64,000 nucleotides of DNA from Gellertiella hungarica. Its GTDB lineage: Bacteria > Pseudomonadota > Alphaproteobacteria > Rhizobiales > Rhizobiaceae. The notes under the pieces were generated by a model. The model was given only the letters and a program-made list of their open reading frames with translations. It did not search any database and had not been told where the DNA came from. Both the position numbers and the translations under genes were made by a program. This document shows, piece after piece, positions 42,574-50,782 of the stretch (position 1 is its first letter; each line of letters opens with the position of its first letter). The stretch is from positions 62,001 through 126,000 of the forward strand of contig NZ_JACIEZ010000009.1 of assembly GCF_014197145.1 (NCBI RefSeq), written 5' to 3'.

Positions 42574-43866
42574 TTACTTGCGCTTGAGAAGCGACATCAT
42601 GCGTCCGAGGCCGCCGCTCTTCTTGCCCTTCTTGATCGTCGCGCGGCCGGTCAGCAGATGGGCCAGCTGCGAGAAGGTTTCCGCGGTGGGGGACTTGTTG
42701 TCCATCTCGGAGATCATCCGGCCGCTGTTGGCCGCATTGCCGAAAAGCGGTGCATCGAAGGGAATGATGGCCACGGCCTCCATCTCCAGCGGCTCGCAGA
42801 AGTCGGCGATGGAGATCTCGGGACGTTTCGGCATGCCGACCTGGTTGAGGATCAGATGCGGCGGCTTGTCGTTGGGCCTGAGGCGCTTCAGGCTGTCCAC
42901 CAGGTTCTTGGTGTTGCGCAGGTTCGCGAGGTCAGGCACCGCCGTGATCACCACCTCGTCGGCTTCGGCCAGAACGGTGCGGGTCCAATCCGACCACTGA
43001 TGGGGGATGTCGAGCACCGTCACCGGCACGCTGCGCTGCAGCACCTCGATCACCGGCTGGAAGGCCGTGCGGTCGAAATCGTAGGGACGGTCGAGAAGCG
43101 AAGGGGCCGCCAGCAGCGACAGATGCTCCGAGCATTTCGTCAGCAGGCGGTCGAGAAACACCTCGTCCAGCCGGTCGGGCGAAAACACCGCCTCGGCAAT
43201 GCCCTGGGCCGGGTCCTGGTCGAAATCGATATTGGCCGTGCCATAGGGCAGGTCGAGATCGGCGAGGATCACCTCGGTGGAAAACAGGTTGGAGATGCCG
43301 AAGGCGCAGTTGTGCGCGATGGTGGAGGACCCCGTTCCGCCCTTCGCGCCCAGAAAGGCGAGGCTGCGGCCCAGCGGCTCGGCATCGGGATCAACGAAGA
43401 TGGCGGAGATCGCCGCCATCAGCTCCGCCATGCCGACCGGCGCCACGATATACTCGGAAATGCCGTTCCGCATCAGCTCCCGGTAAAGGGAGATGTCGTT
43501 GTAGCGCCCCACCAGAACGACCTTGGTCGACGGGTCGCAGACCTCGGCAAGCGGTGCGAGCTCGTGCAGGATGTTCGAGGGTTCGGTCGCGGTTTCGAGG
43601 ATCAGCAGGTTGGGGGTCGGCGTGCTGGTGAACATGTTCGCGGCAGCGCCGACGCCGCCCGCGGTGACCCGGAGGTTCACCTTGGACATGCGGCGGTCCT
43701 GCTGCAGCCGCTCGATCACGGCCTGCGTCTCCGCGGTTTCGCAGAAGGCATGGATGGAGATGCGCGGCAGGGGCCGGAGCGTCTCGAGGTCGCCCACGGA
43801 AACCGGCTCGAAACCCTGAGGCTCGTTCAGGCCGTCTGTCCTGATCTCGTAGTCAATCGCGCTCAT
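42574..43866 (-). CDS. cpaE: Pilus localisation ATPase CpaE/TadZ
   Basis: 430 aa. The N-terminal half is an atypical receiver-like domain (NLLILETATEPSNILHELAPLAEVCD, KVVLVGRYNDISLYRELMRNG). The C-terminal half is MinD/ParA-like, with P-loop FLGAKGGTGSSTIAHN and DLDLPYGTANIDFDQDP. In the P-loop the usual Lys-Thr is Ser-Ser, as in many TadZ proteins. CpaE places the pilus at the pole. It follows cpaD by 34 bases. Confidence 0.94.
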   Translation of the reverse strand: MSAIDYEIRTDGLNEPQGFEPVSVGDLETLRPLPRISIHAFCETAETQAVIERLQQDRRMSKVNLRVTAGGVGAAANMFTSTPTPNLLILETATEPSNILHELAPLAEVCDPSTKVVLVGRYNDISLYRELMRNGISEYIVAPVGMAELMAAISAIFVDPDAEPLGRSLAFLGAKGGTGSSTIAHNCAFGISNLFSTEVILADLDLPYGTANIDFDQDPAQGIAEAVFSPDRLDEVFLDRLLTKCSEHLSLLAAPSLLDRPYDFDRTAFQPVIEVLQRSVPVTVLDIPHQWSDWTRTVLAEADEVVITAVPDLANLRNTKNLVDSLKRLRPNDKPPHLILNQVGMPKRPEISIADFCEPLEMEAVAIIPFDAPLFGNAANSGRMISEMDNKSPTAETFSQLAHLLTGRATIKKGKKSGGLGRMMSLLKRK

Positions 43867-43900
43867 CGTTCAATCCTGTGTTCTTCGCCGGTTGCCGTCG

Positions 43901-44560
43901 TCAGTTGCTGGCCGTCGACTTGCCGTCGCGGTAAAGGCCGATCACGGTGGTGCGGCGCTTTGCATCGATCGGGGTCATGGCACGCGGAGCAACCAGATCG
44001 GTCGGATTTGCGATCTGAGCCGCCAGGTTGCTCTGGGTGGCGCAGCCGAAGTTTTCCCAGTTGGTGTTTTCGCTCGTGTGCAGGATGTCGCTCGGCCACT
44101 GCCCGCACTGCTCGGTGGTGGCCTTGACGGCATTGAAGCTCATCCGCACCGGTGCAAGCCCGCCGTCGGGCTCAGCCTGGTAGGTGCTTTCGCGGATGCG
44201 CTTGGGCGGGATGCCGGCCTGGATGGCGAGCTGACGGAACTGGCGGCGCATTCCCTGCGCGGCAGCCGCGTTCACCGAACCGGAGGGATAGGCTATCGTC
44301 AGCACTCCGGAGGACTGGTTGCGGTAATCCGCCAGGAAGCCCGAAATCACGTCCTGCGTGCCGATGGTCAGGGCCCGGTCCCCGGAGGCGACGGGAATGT
44401 CCACCGATTGCTGGACTTCGGCCAGCACGATCGGATGCTTCGTGCGATAATCGTCGGGAATGGCGCCGGTCTTCAGATCGTCGTGCGGCGTGCCGCAGGC
44501 CTGCAGCACCATGGCGGCAAGGCCGAGCGCCGAAAGGCGGAGCAGCTTGCGGTGAGACAT
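43901..44560 (-). CDS. cpaD: Tad pilus lipoprotein CpaD
   Basis: 219 aa from ATG 44560, with AAGGA seven bases upstream and an immediate lipoprotein signal (LLRLSALGLAAMVLQAC, lipobox LQAC). ATG 44617 (GGGGAG upstream) would add 19 residues before the signal and is a second plausible start. The CpaD domain includes PSGSVNAAAAQGMRRQFRQLA and WENFGCATQSNLAAQIANPTDLV. CpaD is an outer-membrane accessory of the Tad secretin. Confidence 0.9.
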   Translation of the reverse strand: MSHRKLLRLSALGLAAMVLQACGTPHDDLKTGAIPDDYRTKHPIVLAEVQQSVDIPVASGDRALTIGTQDVISGFLADYRNQSSGVLTIAYPSGSVNAAAAQGMRRQFRQLAIQAGIPPKRIRESTYQAEPDGGLAPVRMSFNAVKATTEQCGQWPSDILHTSENTNWENFGCATQSNLAAQIANPTDLVAPRAMTPIDAKRRTTVIGLYRDGKSTASN

Positions 44561-44628
44561 GAACTTTTCCTTCAAAAGCCGGGCGGTCAGGCCGGTGCGT
44601 GCGATGAGATCCTGCATGTCCGCTCCCC

Positions 44629-46182
44629 TTACTTGTAGATGTAGCCGATGGCGCCGTTGTACTGGCCGACCGCCGCAGCATCCTGACGCCGGCCGTAGAC
44701 CTTGTTCACGCGGTCCATGAAGAAGGTCGCGGCGTCGTTTGCCGGGTTGAAGTTGTCATCGGGACGCGACAGCTCGCTGCGCGCCACCGGGCGCACCAGA
44801 TAGGGCGTCGCGATGATCACCATTTCGGATTCGTTGCGCTGGAAATCCTTCGAGCGGAACAGTGTGCCGAGGATCGGCACCCGGGCAAGTCCCGGGAAGC
44901 CGGAGACGGCCTGACGGACATCGTCGCGCACGAGGCCGGCGATGACGATGGAGCCGCCGGAGGGCAGTTCGACGCTGGTCGATGCCTCGCGCTTGCGAAG
45001 ACCCAGATAGGTGACACCCGGAATGTTCTTGCTCGTATTGCCGGAAATGAAATTGCCTTCGAAGGTCGGCTCGGAGACCTTGGTCTCGATCCGCAGGCTG
45101 ATGCGGCCGGGCGACAGCACCACGGGGCGGAAATTCAGCTCGACCCCGTATTCCGTCGACTCGGCCTCGCGGGAGATTTCCAGTTCGCCCGTCGCCTGAT
45201 CCTTCTTGATCGTCTGGCTGGACGCCAGGCGGAACTCGCCGCCAACCTTGAACTTGGCCTGCTCGCCGGAGATGGCGGTCAGGCTCGGTTCGGCAAGCGT
45301 GCGCATGACACCGGCCTGTTCCAGGGCGTTGAGATAGGAGGTGATGCCGAGGCCGCCGATGTTTCCGGTCAGGTAGTTCTGCGGATACCAGTCGCTCGAG
45401 GAACCGAGGTTCGTCGGGTTCTTGAAGGTGATCGCGCCATCTGCGCCGCCGATGGAGCCGCTGAAGCCCAGCTGCTTCAGGACCGTGCGGGAGACTTCCG
45501 CCACCGTGACCTTCAGCGTGACCTGATCCTCGCCCTCGATGGTGAGCAGGTTGACGATCTGCGACTGCTGGCGGTCTTCGGCAAAGATGGCGACGCCGCT
45601 GTTGGAGTTGCCGCCGGTGACGGTCTGGTTGCGGGTGGTGGCCTCACCGCCCTTGAGGAACGCGCTCGTCAGGCGCTCCGCCTGCGCGGCATCCTGCGGC
45701 GTGCGCACCGTGCCCGTCAGCACGACGTTGTCCGAGATGATCTCGACCTTGATGTTGGAATCGGGGATGAATCGGCGGAGATTGTCCTGAAGGCCGGCGA
45801 TGTCGCGCTCGATCTCGAGGTCGAGGCTGACGATCTCCTGCCCGTTGGCGCCGAAGATGAAGATGTTGGTCTGTCCGACGGTCTTGCCGAAAAGATAGAT
45901 GCGGCGCGAGGTGCGCGTCACGGCATCCGCCATCTGCGGGTCCGACACCAGGATGTCATGGGCATCTTCGGGCAGATCGACGACAATGGCCTTGTTGAGC
46001 CCGAGCTTCAGCCGCTTGTGGGCGCCGGGCCCTGCCTGTGCGATGCGGATCACCGTTTCGACGGCCTCGGCGCGCGACAGGAGAAGCTTCGCCAAAGGCT
46101 CGAAGCCGGGCGTGCCGGAGAGCGCGAGGCAGAAGGACAGGCTGCCTGCCAGCGTGGAGCGAACGTTTTTCTTCAAAGACAT
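44629..46182 (-). CDS. cpaC: Tad secretin CpaC/RcpA
   Basis: 517 aa. A signal region is followed by the pilus-formation N-domain (LNKAIVVDLPEDAHDILVSDPQMADAVTRTSRRIYLFG), a BON-like domain (DNVVLTGTVRTPQDAAQAERL), and the secretin domain (VMRTLAEPSLTAISGEQAKFKVGGE; LPSGGSIVIAGLVRDDVRQAVSGFPGLARVPILGTLFR). It forms the outer-membrane channel of the Flp pilus. It starts 13 bases after cpaB. Confidence 0.96.
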   Translation of the reverse strand: MSLKKNVRSTLAGSLSFCLALSGTPGFEPLAKLLLSRAEAVETVIRIAQAGPGAHKRLKLGLNKAIVVDLPEDAHDILVSDPQMADAVTRTSRRIYLFGKTVGQTNIFIFGANGQEIVSLDLEIERDIAGLQDNLRRFIPDSNIKVEIISDNVVLTGTVRTPQDAAQAERLTSAFLKGGEATTRNQTVTGGNSNSGVAIFAEDRQQSQIVNLLTIEGEDQVTLKVTVAEVSRTVLKQLGFSGSIGGADGAITFKNPTNLGSSSDWYPQNYLTGNIGGLGITSYLNALEQAGVMRTLAEPSLTAISGEQAKFKVGGEFRLASSQTIKKDQATGELEISREAESTEYGVELNFRPVVLSPGRISLRIETKVSEPTFEGNFISGNTSKNIPGVTYLGLRKREASTSVELPSGGSIVIAGLVRDDVRQAVSGFPGLARVPILGTLFRSKDFQRNESEMVIIATPYLVRPVARSELSRPDDNFNPANDAATFFMDRVNKVYGRRQDAAAVGQYNGAIGYIYK

Positions 46183-46195
46183 CTTCCGGTCTCCG

Positions 46196-46999
46196 TTACT
46201 GGCTTGCAGGCGTGCTGGTAGACTTGACGATATTGCCGGCCTTGATCACCTGGACTGCATTCGAGCCGGAGCCCGTGAGCAGGTAATCGGGGGCGCTGGT
46301 ATCAGGCTCCTGGCTGTCGGCGACGGAGCGGAGCGCAAGCGACAGGCGCTGCGCCATCTGCTGCGCGACGGTGATGACGCGCGCCTGGTCAGGGGTCAGT
46401 TCGAGCGTGGCGGTTGCACCCACCACGGAGCGCGTCTCGTCCTTCTTTTCCTCGATCTGCTGATCGATGGCGAGAACGCGGATGTTGGTGAGGACCGTTT
46501 CGGTCACGAAGGATCCGTCGTCGGCCTTGCGGACCATGATGACATCGACCCGGTCGTTGGGCAGGATGAAGCCGCCGGCACCGGTCGCCACGCTGATTTC
46601 GGTTGCAACCGCCCTCTTGCCGGCCGGAAGCATGGACGACATCGTGGGGCCCTTGCCGTCCACGATCTTCTCCGCCCGCATGGGTTCGCCGGCGAAGATC
46701 GGCAGGCGAACCACGCTTCCCTTCAGCTCATCGATGGCGTTGGGGCGTTGCGTGTCCGTGATGGAGCCATCCGTCACGGAGGATTCCGGCCAGGCCGCCC
46801 AGTTCATGGATTGCAGCTGCAGGCGCGTGCCGGTCGGAAGGTTCTCGGCGGCGACCAGCACGTTGACGGTCGGCTCTCTCTCGGTAATCACTTCCTGCTG
46901 TGGCGGCGAACTGCGCCCGGCCATCTTCATGGCCAGGACACCTGCCAGACCCGCAGTTGCGACGGCAACGCCGAGAATGATGATACGAGCGGGCTTCAT
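46196..46999 (-). CDS. cpaB: Tad pilus periplasmic protein CpaB/RcpC
   Basis: 267 aa from ATG 46999 (AAGGA six bases upstream). An N-terminal membrane anchor (IIILGVAVATAGLAGVLAMKMAG) is followed by the SAF-like domain (TVNVLVAAENLPTGTRLQLQSMNWAAWPE, PIFAGEPMRAEKIVDG) and the RcpC region (GGFILPNDRVDVIMVRKADDGS). It links the secretin to the inner membrane. A 98-base gap to cpaA contains TTAA-rich sequence. Confidence 0.93.
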   Translation of the reverse strand: MKPARIIILGVAVATAGLAGVLAMKMAGRSSPPQQEVITEREPTVNVLVAAENLPTGTRLQLQSMNWAAWPESSVTDGSITDTQRPNAIDELKGSVVRLPIFAGEPMRAEKIVDGKGPTMSSMLPAGKRAVATEISVATGAGGFILPNDRVDVIMVRKADDGSFVTETVLTNIRVLAIDQQIEEKKDETRSVVGATATLELTPDQARVITVAQQMAQRLSLALRSVADSQEPDTSAPDYLLTGSGSNAVQVIKAGNIVKSTSTPASQ

Positions 47000-47097
47000 G
47001 GTTCTTCCTTGGACGAAGCGGAATTCTTCCCCAGAGAAGAGCAGCAAACCCTTTAATTATGGTTAACAACGTCCTTATAAAGCTGGTTAATGAAATT

Positions 47098-47616
47098 TTA
47101 CCAGAGGGCGGACTGAGCCAGGAGCGCCTGGGCCACGGGCGAACTCGGATAGGCAAGAAAACCGCCGATTGCGATGGCGATGCCATAGGGGATCTTCTTT
47201 GCCATCAGCACGGAGCCGGGCAGGTTGAGGCCCATCGCGTGGATCAGCTGGGCCTGCGAGCGGAGGATGACGATGACCACCGTCAGCAAGCCGCCGATGA
47301 AGGAGACATAGATCGCGAATTCCAGAAGCGACATGTTGAGGCCGAACCAGAGCGCGGAGGCCGTGAGCAGCTTCGCGTCGCCACCGCCCATGACATTGGC
47401 GGCAAAGAGCGCGAGACAAACCGCAAAAACGGCGGCCGCCGCCCCGACATGCAGTCCGATATCCGCAAGCGGAAGACCGGCAAGGACCGCTGCGACCGGG
47501 AAGGCCACGATCAGGGCGAGGGATATCCTGTTCGGGATCGTCATCGAGAACAGGTCGGTAAAGGCCGCCATTGCCAGGCAGAAAGGAAATATGGCGCAAA
47601 TCGCAGCAGCAACCAC
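47098..47616 (-). CDS. cpaA: Prepilin peptidase CpaA/TadV
   Basis: 172 aa from GTG 47616, with GAGGAG eight bases upstream. It is an A24-type membrane aspartyl protease: first Asp in MAAFTDLFSMTIPN, second in the GxGD-like motif NVMGGGDAKLLTA. About six hydrophobic segments. It cleaves the Flp prepilins and TadE-type pseudopilins after a glycine. It is the first of the pilus assembly genes after the pilins. Confidence 0.93.
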   Translation of the reverse strand: MVAAAICAIFPFCLAMAAFTDLFSMTIPNRISLALIVAFPVAAVLAGLPLADIGLHVGAAAAVFAVCLALFAANVMGGGDAKLLTASALWFGLNMSLLEFAIYVSFIGGLLTVVIVILRSQAQLIHAMGLNLPGSVLMAKKIPYGIAIAIGGFLAYPSSPVAQALLAQSALW

Positions 47617-47840
47617 GGTGAAGGCTCCTCATGCTGTGGAAGCCGCATTCTAGGGCTGAAAACTAAATATTCCCCAAACCGGTAGAGCCGTACGGGGATC
47701 GGGCGGATGGCCGGCCCGCATCATTCCGGCACCGGCTTGAAGCCTTCGCCGCGAAGAGAAGCCGCACCCCTCATGGAAACGGCATCTGCCGGGCCTGTCG
47801 GCCCCTTGGTTCGGCGTCTCATGACAACCGGTGCGAAGCC

Positions 47841-48017
47841 TCAGCCGTTGGCGTTGTCGAGCTTCGTGTCGAGGGCGTTGAAGGTGGCTCCGATCTGGTT
47901 GCCGAGCGCCGTGGCCCCCGCGATGAGCGCGACCGAAATCAGTGCAGCGATCAGGCCGTACTCGATTGCGGTGGCGCCACTCTCGTCCTTCAGGAAACGT
48001 GCAAAAACCTTGCTCAT
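47841..48017 (-). CDS. flp: Flp-family pilin (copy 1)
   Basis: 58 aa. A short basic leader (MSKVFARFLKDESG) ends with the prepilin-peptidase site G|ATAIEY (Glu+5, Tyr+6), then the hydrophobic GLIAALISVALIAGATALG that packs the pilus core. ATG 48017 follows GGAGAGAAAG. It differs from the other copy at five residues (positions 2, 4, 44, 48, 50). It is 224 bases upstream of cpaA. Confidence 0.95.
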   Translation of the reverse strand: MSKVFARFLKDESGATAIEYGLIAALISVALIAGATALGNQIGATFNALDTKLDNANG

Positions 48018-48144
48018 TCTTTCTCTCCGGTTGGGTGGACCCACCCCTGCCTTGCGAGGAGCGGATGCCGGCAGTGTAGGCCGCCATTTGTTGAAATGGG
48101 ATTAAAAGCCGCGCGGAGGTTGCGCCCGAAGGACAAAAATGACA

Positions 48145-48172
48145 AAAGCCGCCTCCCCGTTCGGGAAGCGGC
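48145..48172 (-). terminator. Terminator after Flp pilin copy 2
   Basis: A G+C-rich imperfect hairpin (left arm 48148-48159, right arm 48162-48172) is followed on the minus strand by TTTTGTCATTTTTG. It would make the upstream pilin a short abundant transcript. Confidence 0.75.
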
Positions 48173-48210
48173 CTTGCCAAGACCTGCGTCTGCCGGTGTC
48201 GCTGCGGCGA

Positions 48211-48387
48211 TTAGCCGTTGGCGTTGTCCAGCTTGGTGTTCAGGTTGTTGAAGGTCGTGCCGATCTGGTTGCCGAGAGCCGTTGCGCCAGCGATCAGCGC
48301 TACGGAGATGAGGGCTGCGATCAGGCCGTATTCGATGGCGGTCGCACCAGATTCGTCCTTCAGGAAACGTGCAAAAAGCTTGGTCAT
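48211..48387 (-). CDS. flp: Flp-family pilin (copy 2)
   Basis: 58 aa from ATG 48387, with GGAG eight bases upstream; a GTG nine bases earlier overlaps the ribosome site. Same design as copy 1: leader MTKLFARFLKDESG, cleavage G|ATAIEY, hydrophobic core, and a C-terminal tail TKLDNANG identical to copy 1. The nucleotide sequences differ at many silent sites, so the duplication is not recent. With its own terminator, this is likely the major pilin. Confidence 0.95.
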   Translation of the reverse strand: MTKLFARFLKDESGATAIEYGLIAALISVALIAGATALGNQIGTTFNNLNTKLDNANG

Positions 48388-48822
48388 GGGGGTCACTCCT
48401 ACTCTACGTGTTGTTCAGCACTTCCGCCAACTGTTTCCGTTGATCGGATGGCTGCAACTTAGCGGAGGCCTGTTGCCATCGGCTTAAGGAACAGGGTTAT
48501 CGGCCCGTTAACAGAAACTTGCCGTTGGCATGGTAAATGTTGTTCAAACATACTTATATCAAATAAAAATAATGCAGCGATATGAGACCGGCGAGGCGCA
48601 GCCTGTCGCATTGAAATACGCGCGCGTGCCCGCGAGGGAGGCATCAAGGCCTTGAAAAACCGTGGGTTTCTCGGGGGCCGAAAAGGCGGCGTCTCACCGG
48701 AGCCCGCAGGAGGCCGCTTTTCCCTGCAGGGTGCAACTTAAGCCTTCATTTACCATTCTCGGCCATGCTCACCGGCGGAAGCGCCCTGTGACTGGGCAGA
48801 TTTTGAACGAAAGTGGCTCGCA
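48388..48822. other. Divergent intergenic region between pilin and secretin-N-domain genes
   Basis: About 435 non-coding bases, locally A+T-rich (48535-48575). It must hold the pilin promoter and the promoter of the plus-strand gene at 48823. A near-CtrA site TTAA-GCCTTCA-TTTA lies at 48738-48752, one mismatch from consensus. TTGGCA at about 48524 is a poor partial match to a sigma-54 promoter and I do not call it. Confidence 0.5.
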
Positions 48823-49269
48823 ATGCCGTTATCCAAGTCCGCCTCCCTGTCCGCCGGCGCCTTTCTGGCGGGTTGCCTGGCCCTTGCCGGCGCCGTTCAC
48901 GCGCAGGATAGCGAAGACTACCTGCAGCTTTCCCTCGATCATGCCCGTGTGCTGAAGCTGGACAGATCCGTTTCCAAGGTCATCATCGGCAATGACGAGA
49001 TTGCCGACGCCACCGTGGCGGATGCCAGGACCATCGTGCTGACGGGACGCAATTTCGGCACCACGAACCTCGTGCTGCTCGATGCGGACGGCAATGCGAT
49101 CGTGGACGAGAAGATCCTCGTGGCGCTCGACGAAGCCAAGACTGTCAGGGTTTACAGGCAGACGGACAGAGCTGTCCTGTCGTGTGCCCCGAACTGCGAA
49201 ACCAAGAAGGTGGGCGGCTCCGACAGCAGCGGGTCGTCCTCGGGCGGCACCACGGCCACCGGCAGCTGA
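48823..49269 (+). CDS. Pilus-formation N-terminal domain protein
   Basis: 148 aa. A signal peptide ends near residue 27 (AGAVHAQD). The body is a T2SS/T3SS pilus N-domain (HARVLKLDRSVSKVIIGNDEIADATVADARTIVLTGRNFGTTNLVLLD), the same domain that begins CpaC, but without the secretin part. The tail has a Cys pair (LSCAPNCETKK) and a Ser/Gly-rich end. It may assist the secretin or form part of the periplasmic ring. It heads a plus-strand set with two TadE-like genes. Confidence 0.88.
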   Translation: MPLSKSASLSAGAFLAGCLALAGAVHAQDSEDYLQLSLDHARVLKLDRSVSKVIIGNDEIADATVADARTIVLTGRNFGTTNLVLLDADGNAIVDEKILVALDEAKTVRVYRQTDRAVLSCAPNCETKKVGGSDSSGSSSGGTTATGS

Positions 49270-49326
49270 GATGTGACCACAGCCTAAACGGGTATCCTCG
49301 GGTTTGAGTCGAATAAACAGGACACG

Positions 49327-49341
49327 CTAAACTATTTTTAA
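49327..49341 (+). promoter_or_regulatory. CtrA-like site upstream of TadE genes
   Basis: CTAA-ACTATTT-TTAA is one mismatch from TTAA-N7-TTAA, 103 bases before the TadE-like start. Confidence 0.35.
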
Positions 49342-49444
49342 AGACACCGACCATATGCTCGGGTCGTAGTCGCTAGGGCGGATCGGATAGATGGACGGCT
49401 CAAATACCATGGCAGGTCATGATGGCGTGTCACCGGAGGGACTG

Positions 49445-50026
49445 ATGTCTCGCTGGAAGCGGTTTTTCCGTTCGCGCGATGGCTCGGCAGCCATCGAGTT
49501 CGCCATTCTCTCCCTCCCCTATTTCATGATCGTGATCGCGATCCTCGAGACCTTCCTGGCCTTCACGGGCGAGCAGGTGGTGGCCAATGCCACCGACACC
49601 CTGAGCCGGAAGCTGCGGACCGGCCGCATCACCTACAATCTCGGCCGCACCACCGACATGACGCAGGCGCAGTTCCGCCAGGCCTTCTGCAACGAGATTG
49701 CCGTCCTGATCCGCTGCTCTGCAACCGAGGTGACGAACCCGCAAAAGCTCTATCTCGACGTCCAGACCTTCGCGAGCTTCTCCACCATCCCGAAGACGAT
49801 CCCGCGCGTCTCGACGGCGAAATATGCCGATCTCGACACGACCAAGTTCAAGTACACGCCCGGCGGTCCGGGCTCGATCAACATGTTGCGCGCCTATTAT
49901 CGCTGGGAAATCATGACCGATCTCGTGCGTCCCTACCTGACGACCATCCGTCCTGCGGGCGGCGGAATGCCCCGGGATTTCCTGATCGTCTCCACGGCAG
50001 CCTTCCAGAACGAGCGGTATCCCTGA
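49445..50026 (+). CDS. TadE-like pseudopilin (copy 1)
   Basis: 193 aa from ATG 49445, with GGAGG five bases upstream; ATG 49391 would add 18 residues and lacks a site. The pseudopilin cleavage signature is RDGSAAIEF (G|S with Glu+5, Phe+6), followed by a membrane helix (ILSLPYFMIVIAILETFLAF). Such proteins are processed by CpaA and are minor pilus or priming components. The stop overlaps the start of the next gene (TGATG). Confidence 0.92.
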   Translation: MSRWKRFFRSRDGSAAIEFAILSLPYFMIVIAILETFLAFTGEQVVANATDTLSRKLRTGRITYNLGRTTDMTQAQFRQAFCNEIAVLIRCSATEVTNPQKLYLDVQTFASFSTIPKTIPRVSTAKYADLDTTKFKYTPGGPGSINMLRAYYRWEIMTDLVRPYLTTIRPAGGGMPRDFLIVSTAAFQNERYP

Positions 50027-50670
50027 TGGCCGGACCGGACAGCCCTTCCCCCCTGTTGCGCTGGCGCGTGCTGGCGGCAGGCGTTTGCATGGCCGTTGCG
50101 GAGCCGCTGCGGCAGGTCGGCGCGCGGGTGGGCCGGCTTCGCCGCGACCGCTCGGGCGCTGGCGCGGTCGAATTCGCCATCCTCGCGCCCATTCTGCTGA
50201 TGCTCTATATCAGCGCCTTCGAGATCACCGTGGGCATGAGCGTGGCCAAGCGGGCCAGCCGTGCTGCGGGCACCATTGCCGACCTCGTCACCCAGCAGTC
50301 GAACCCGTGGACGAAGGCAACCCTCTCCACCATGGTGGGCGTGGCGCAGAGCGTGTTCGCGCCCTACAACCCGGCCAACCTGAAGCTGAAGATTTCCGGC
50401 ATCAACATCGACTCCACGGGCGTCGCCCGGATCACCTGGTCCTGGCAGCAGGACAATACCCGCCCCTACACGCTGAACGCGGTCGTCACGATCCCGACCG
50501 ATCTGCGGAACCCCAATTCGTTCCTCGTTCACGCGGAACTCCAGCTCGACCATCAGCTCGGCATGTTCCTGGCCAACACCATGTCCTACAGCACGCGCAC
50601 GGTCACGATTAAGCGGGACTTCTACTTCCGCCAGCGCGTCGGCGATGCGGTGACCTGCGGCGACTGCTGA
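50026..50670 (+). CDS. TadE-like pseudopilin (copy 2)
   Basis: 214 aa. Cleavage-type motif RSGAGAVEFAIL (G|A with Glu+5, Phe+6), then a membrane helix (LAPILLMLYISAFEITVG). The N-terminal extension before the motif is about 45 residues, unusually long. Translation is coupled to the previous gene through the shared TGATG. The product is another minor pilin candidate; no large TadG-type gene follows. Confidence 0.9.
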   Translation: MAGPDSPSPLLRWRVLAAGVCMAVAEPLRQVGARVGRLRRDRSGAGAVEFAILAPILLMLYISAFEITVGMSVAKRASRAAGTIADLVTQQSNPWTKATLSTMVGVAQSVFAPYNPANLKLKISGINIDSTGVARITWSWQQDNTRPYTLNAVVTIPTDLRNPNSFLVHAELQLDHQLGMFLANTMSYSTRTVTIKRDFYFRQRVGDAVTCGDC

Positions 50671-50782
50671 GCGCCGCCCCTTCACGCGAATTGCATTGGC
50701 CATCGCCAGAGGCTAGACCAGTCCATCCGGCTGCGCTTGTCGCAGCCACGAACCAGGACCGGAATTCACGCAGGAAGACCCG

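Noticed and set aside
42574-43866. Suspected defective P-loop in CpaE (Ser instead of Lys)
   Set aside because: Many TadZ/CpaE proteins have this altered P-loop, so it is family variation rather than damage.
48524-48541. Possible sigma-54 promoter for the pilin genes
   Set aside because: TTGGCA is present but the -12 TTGC element is not at the right distance, and the orientation does not suit the pilin.
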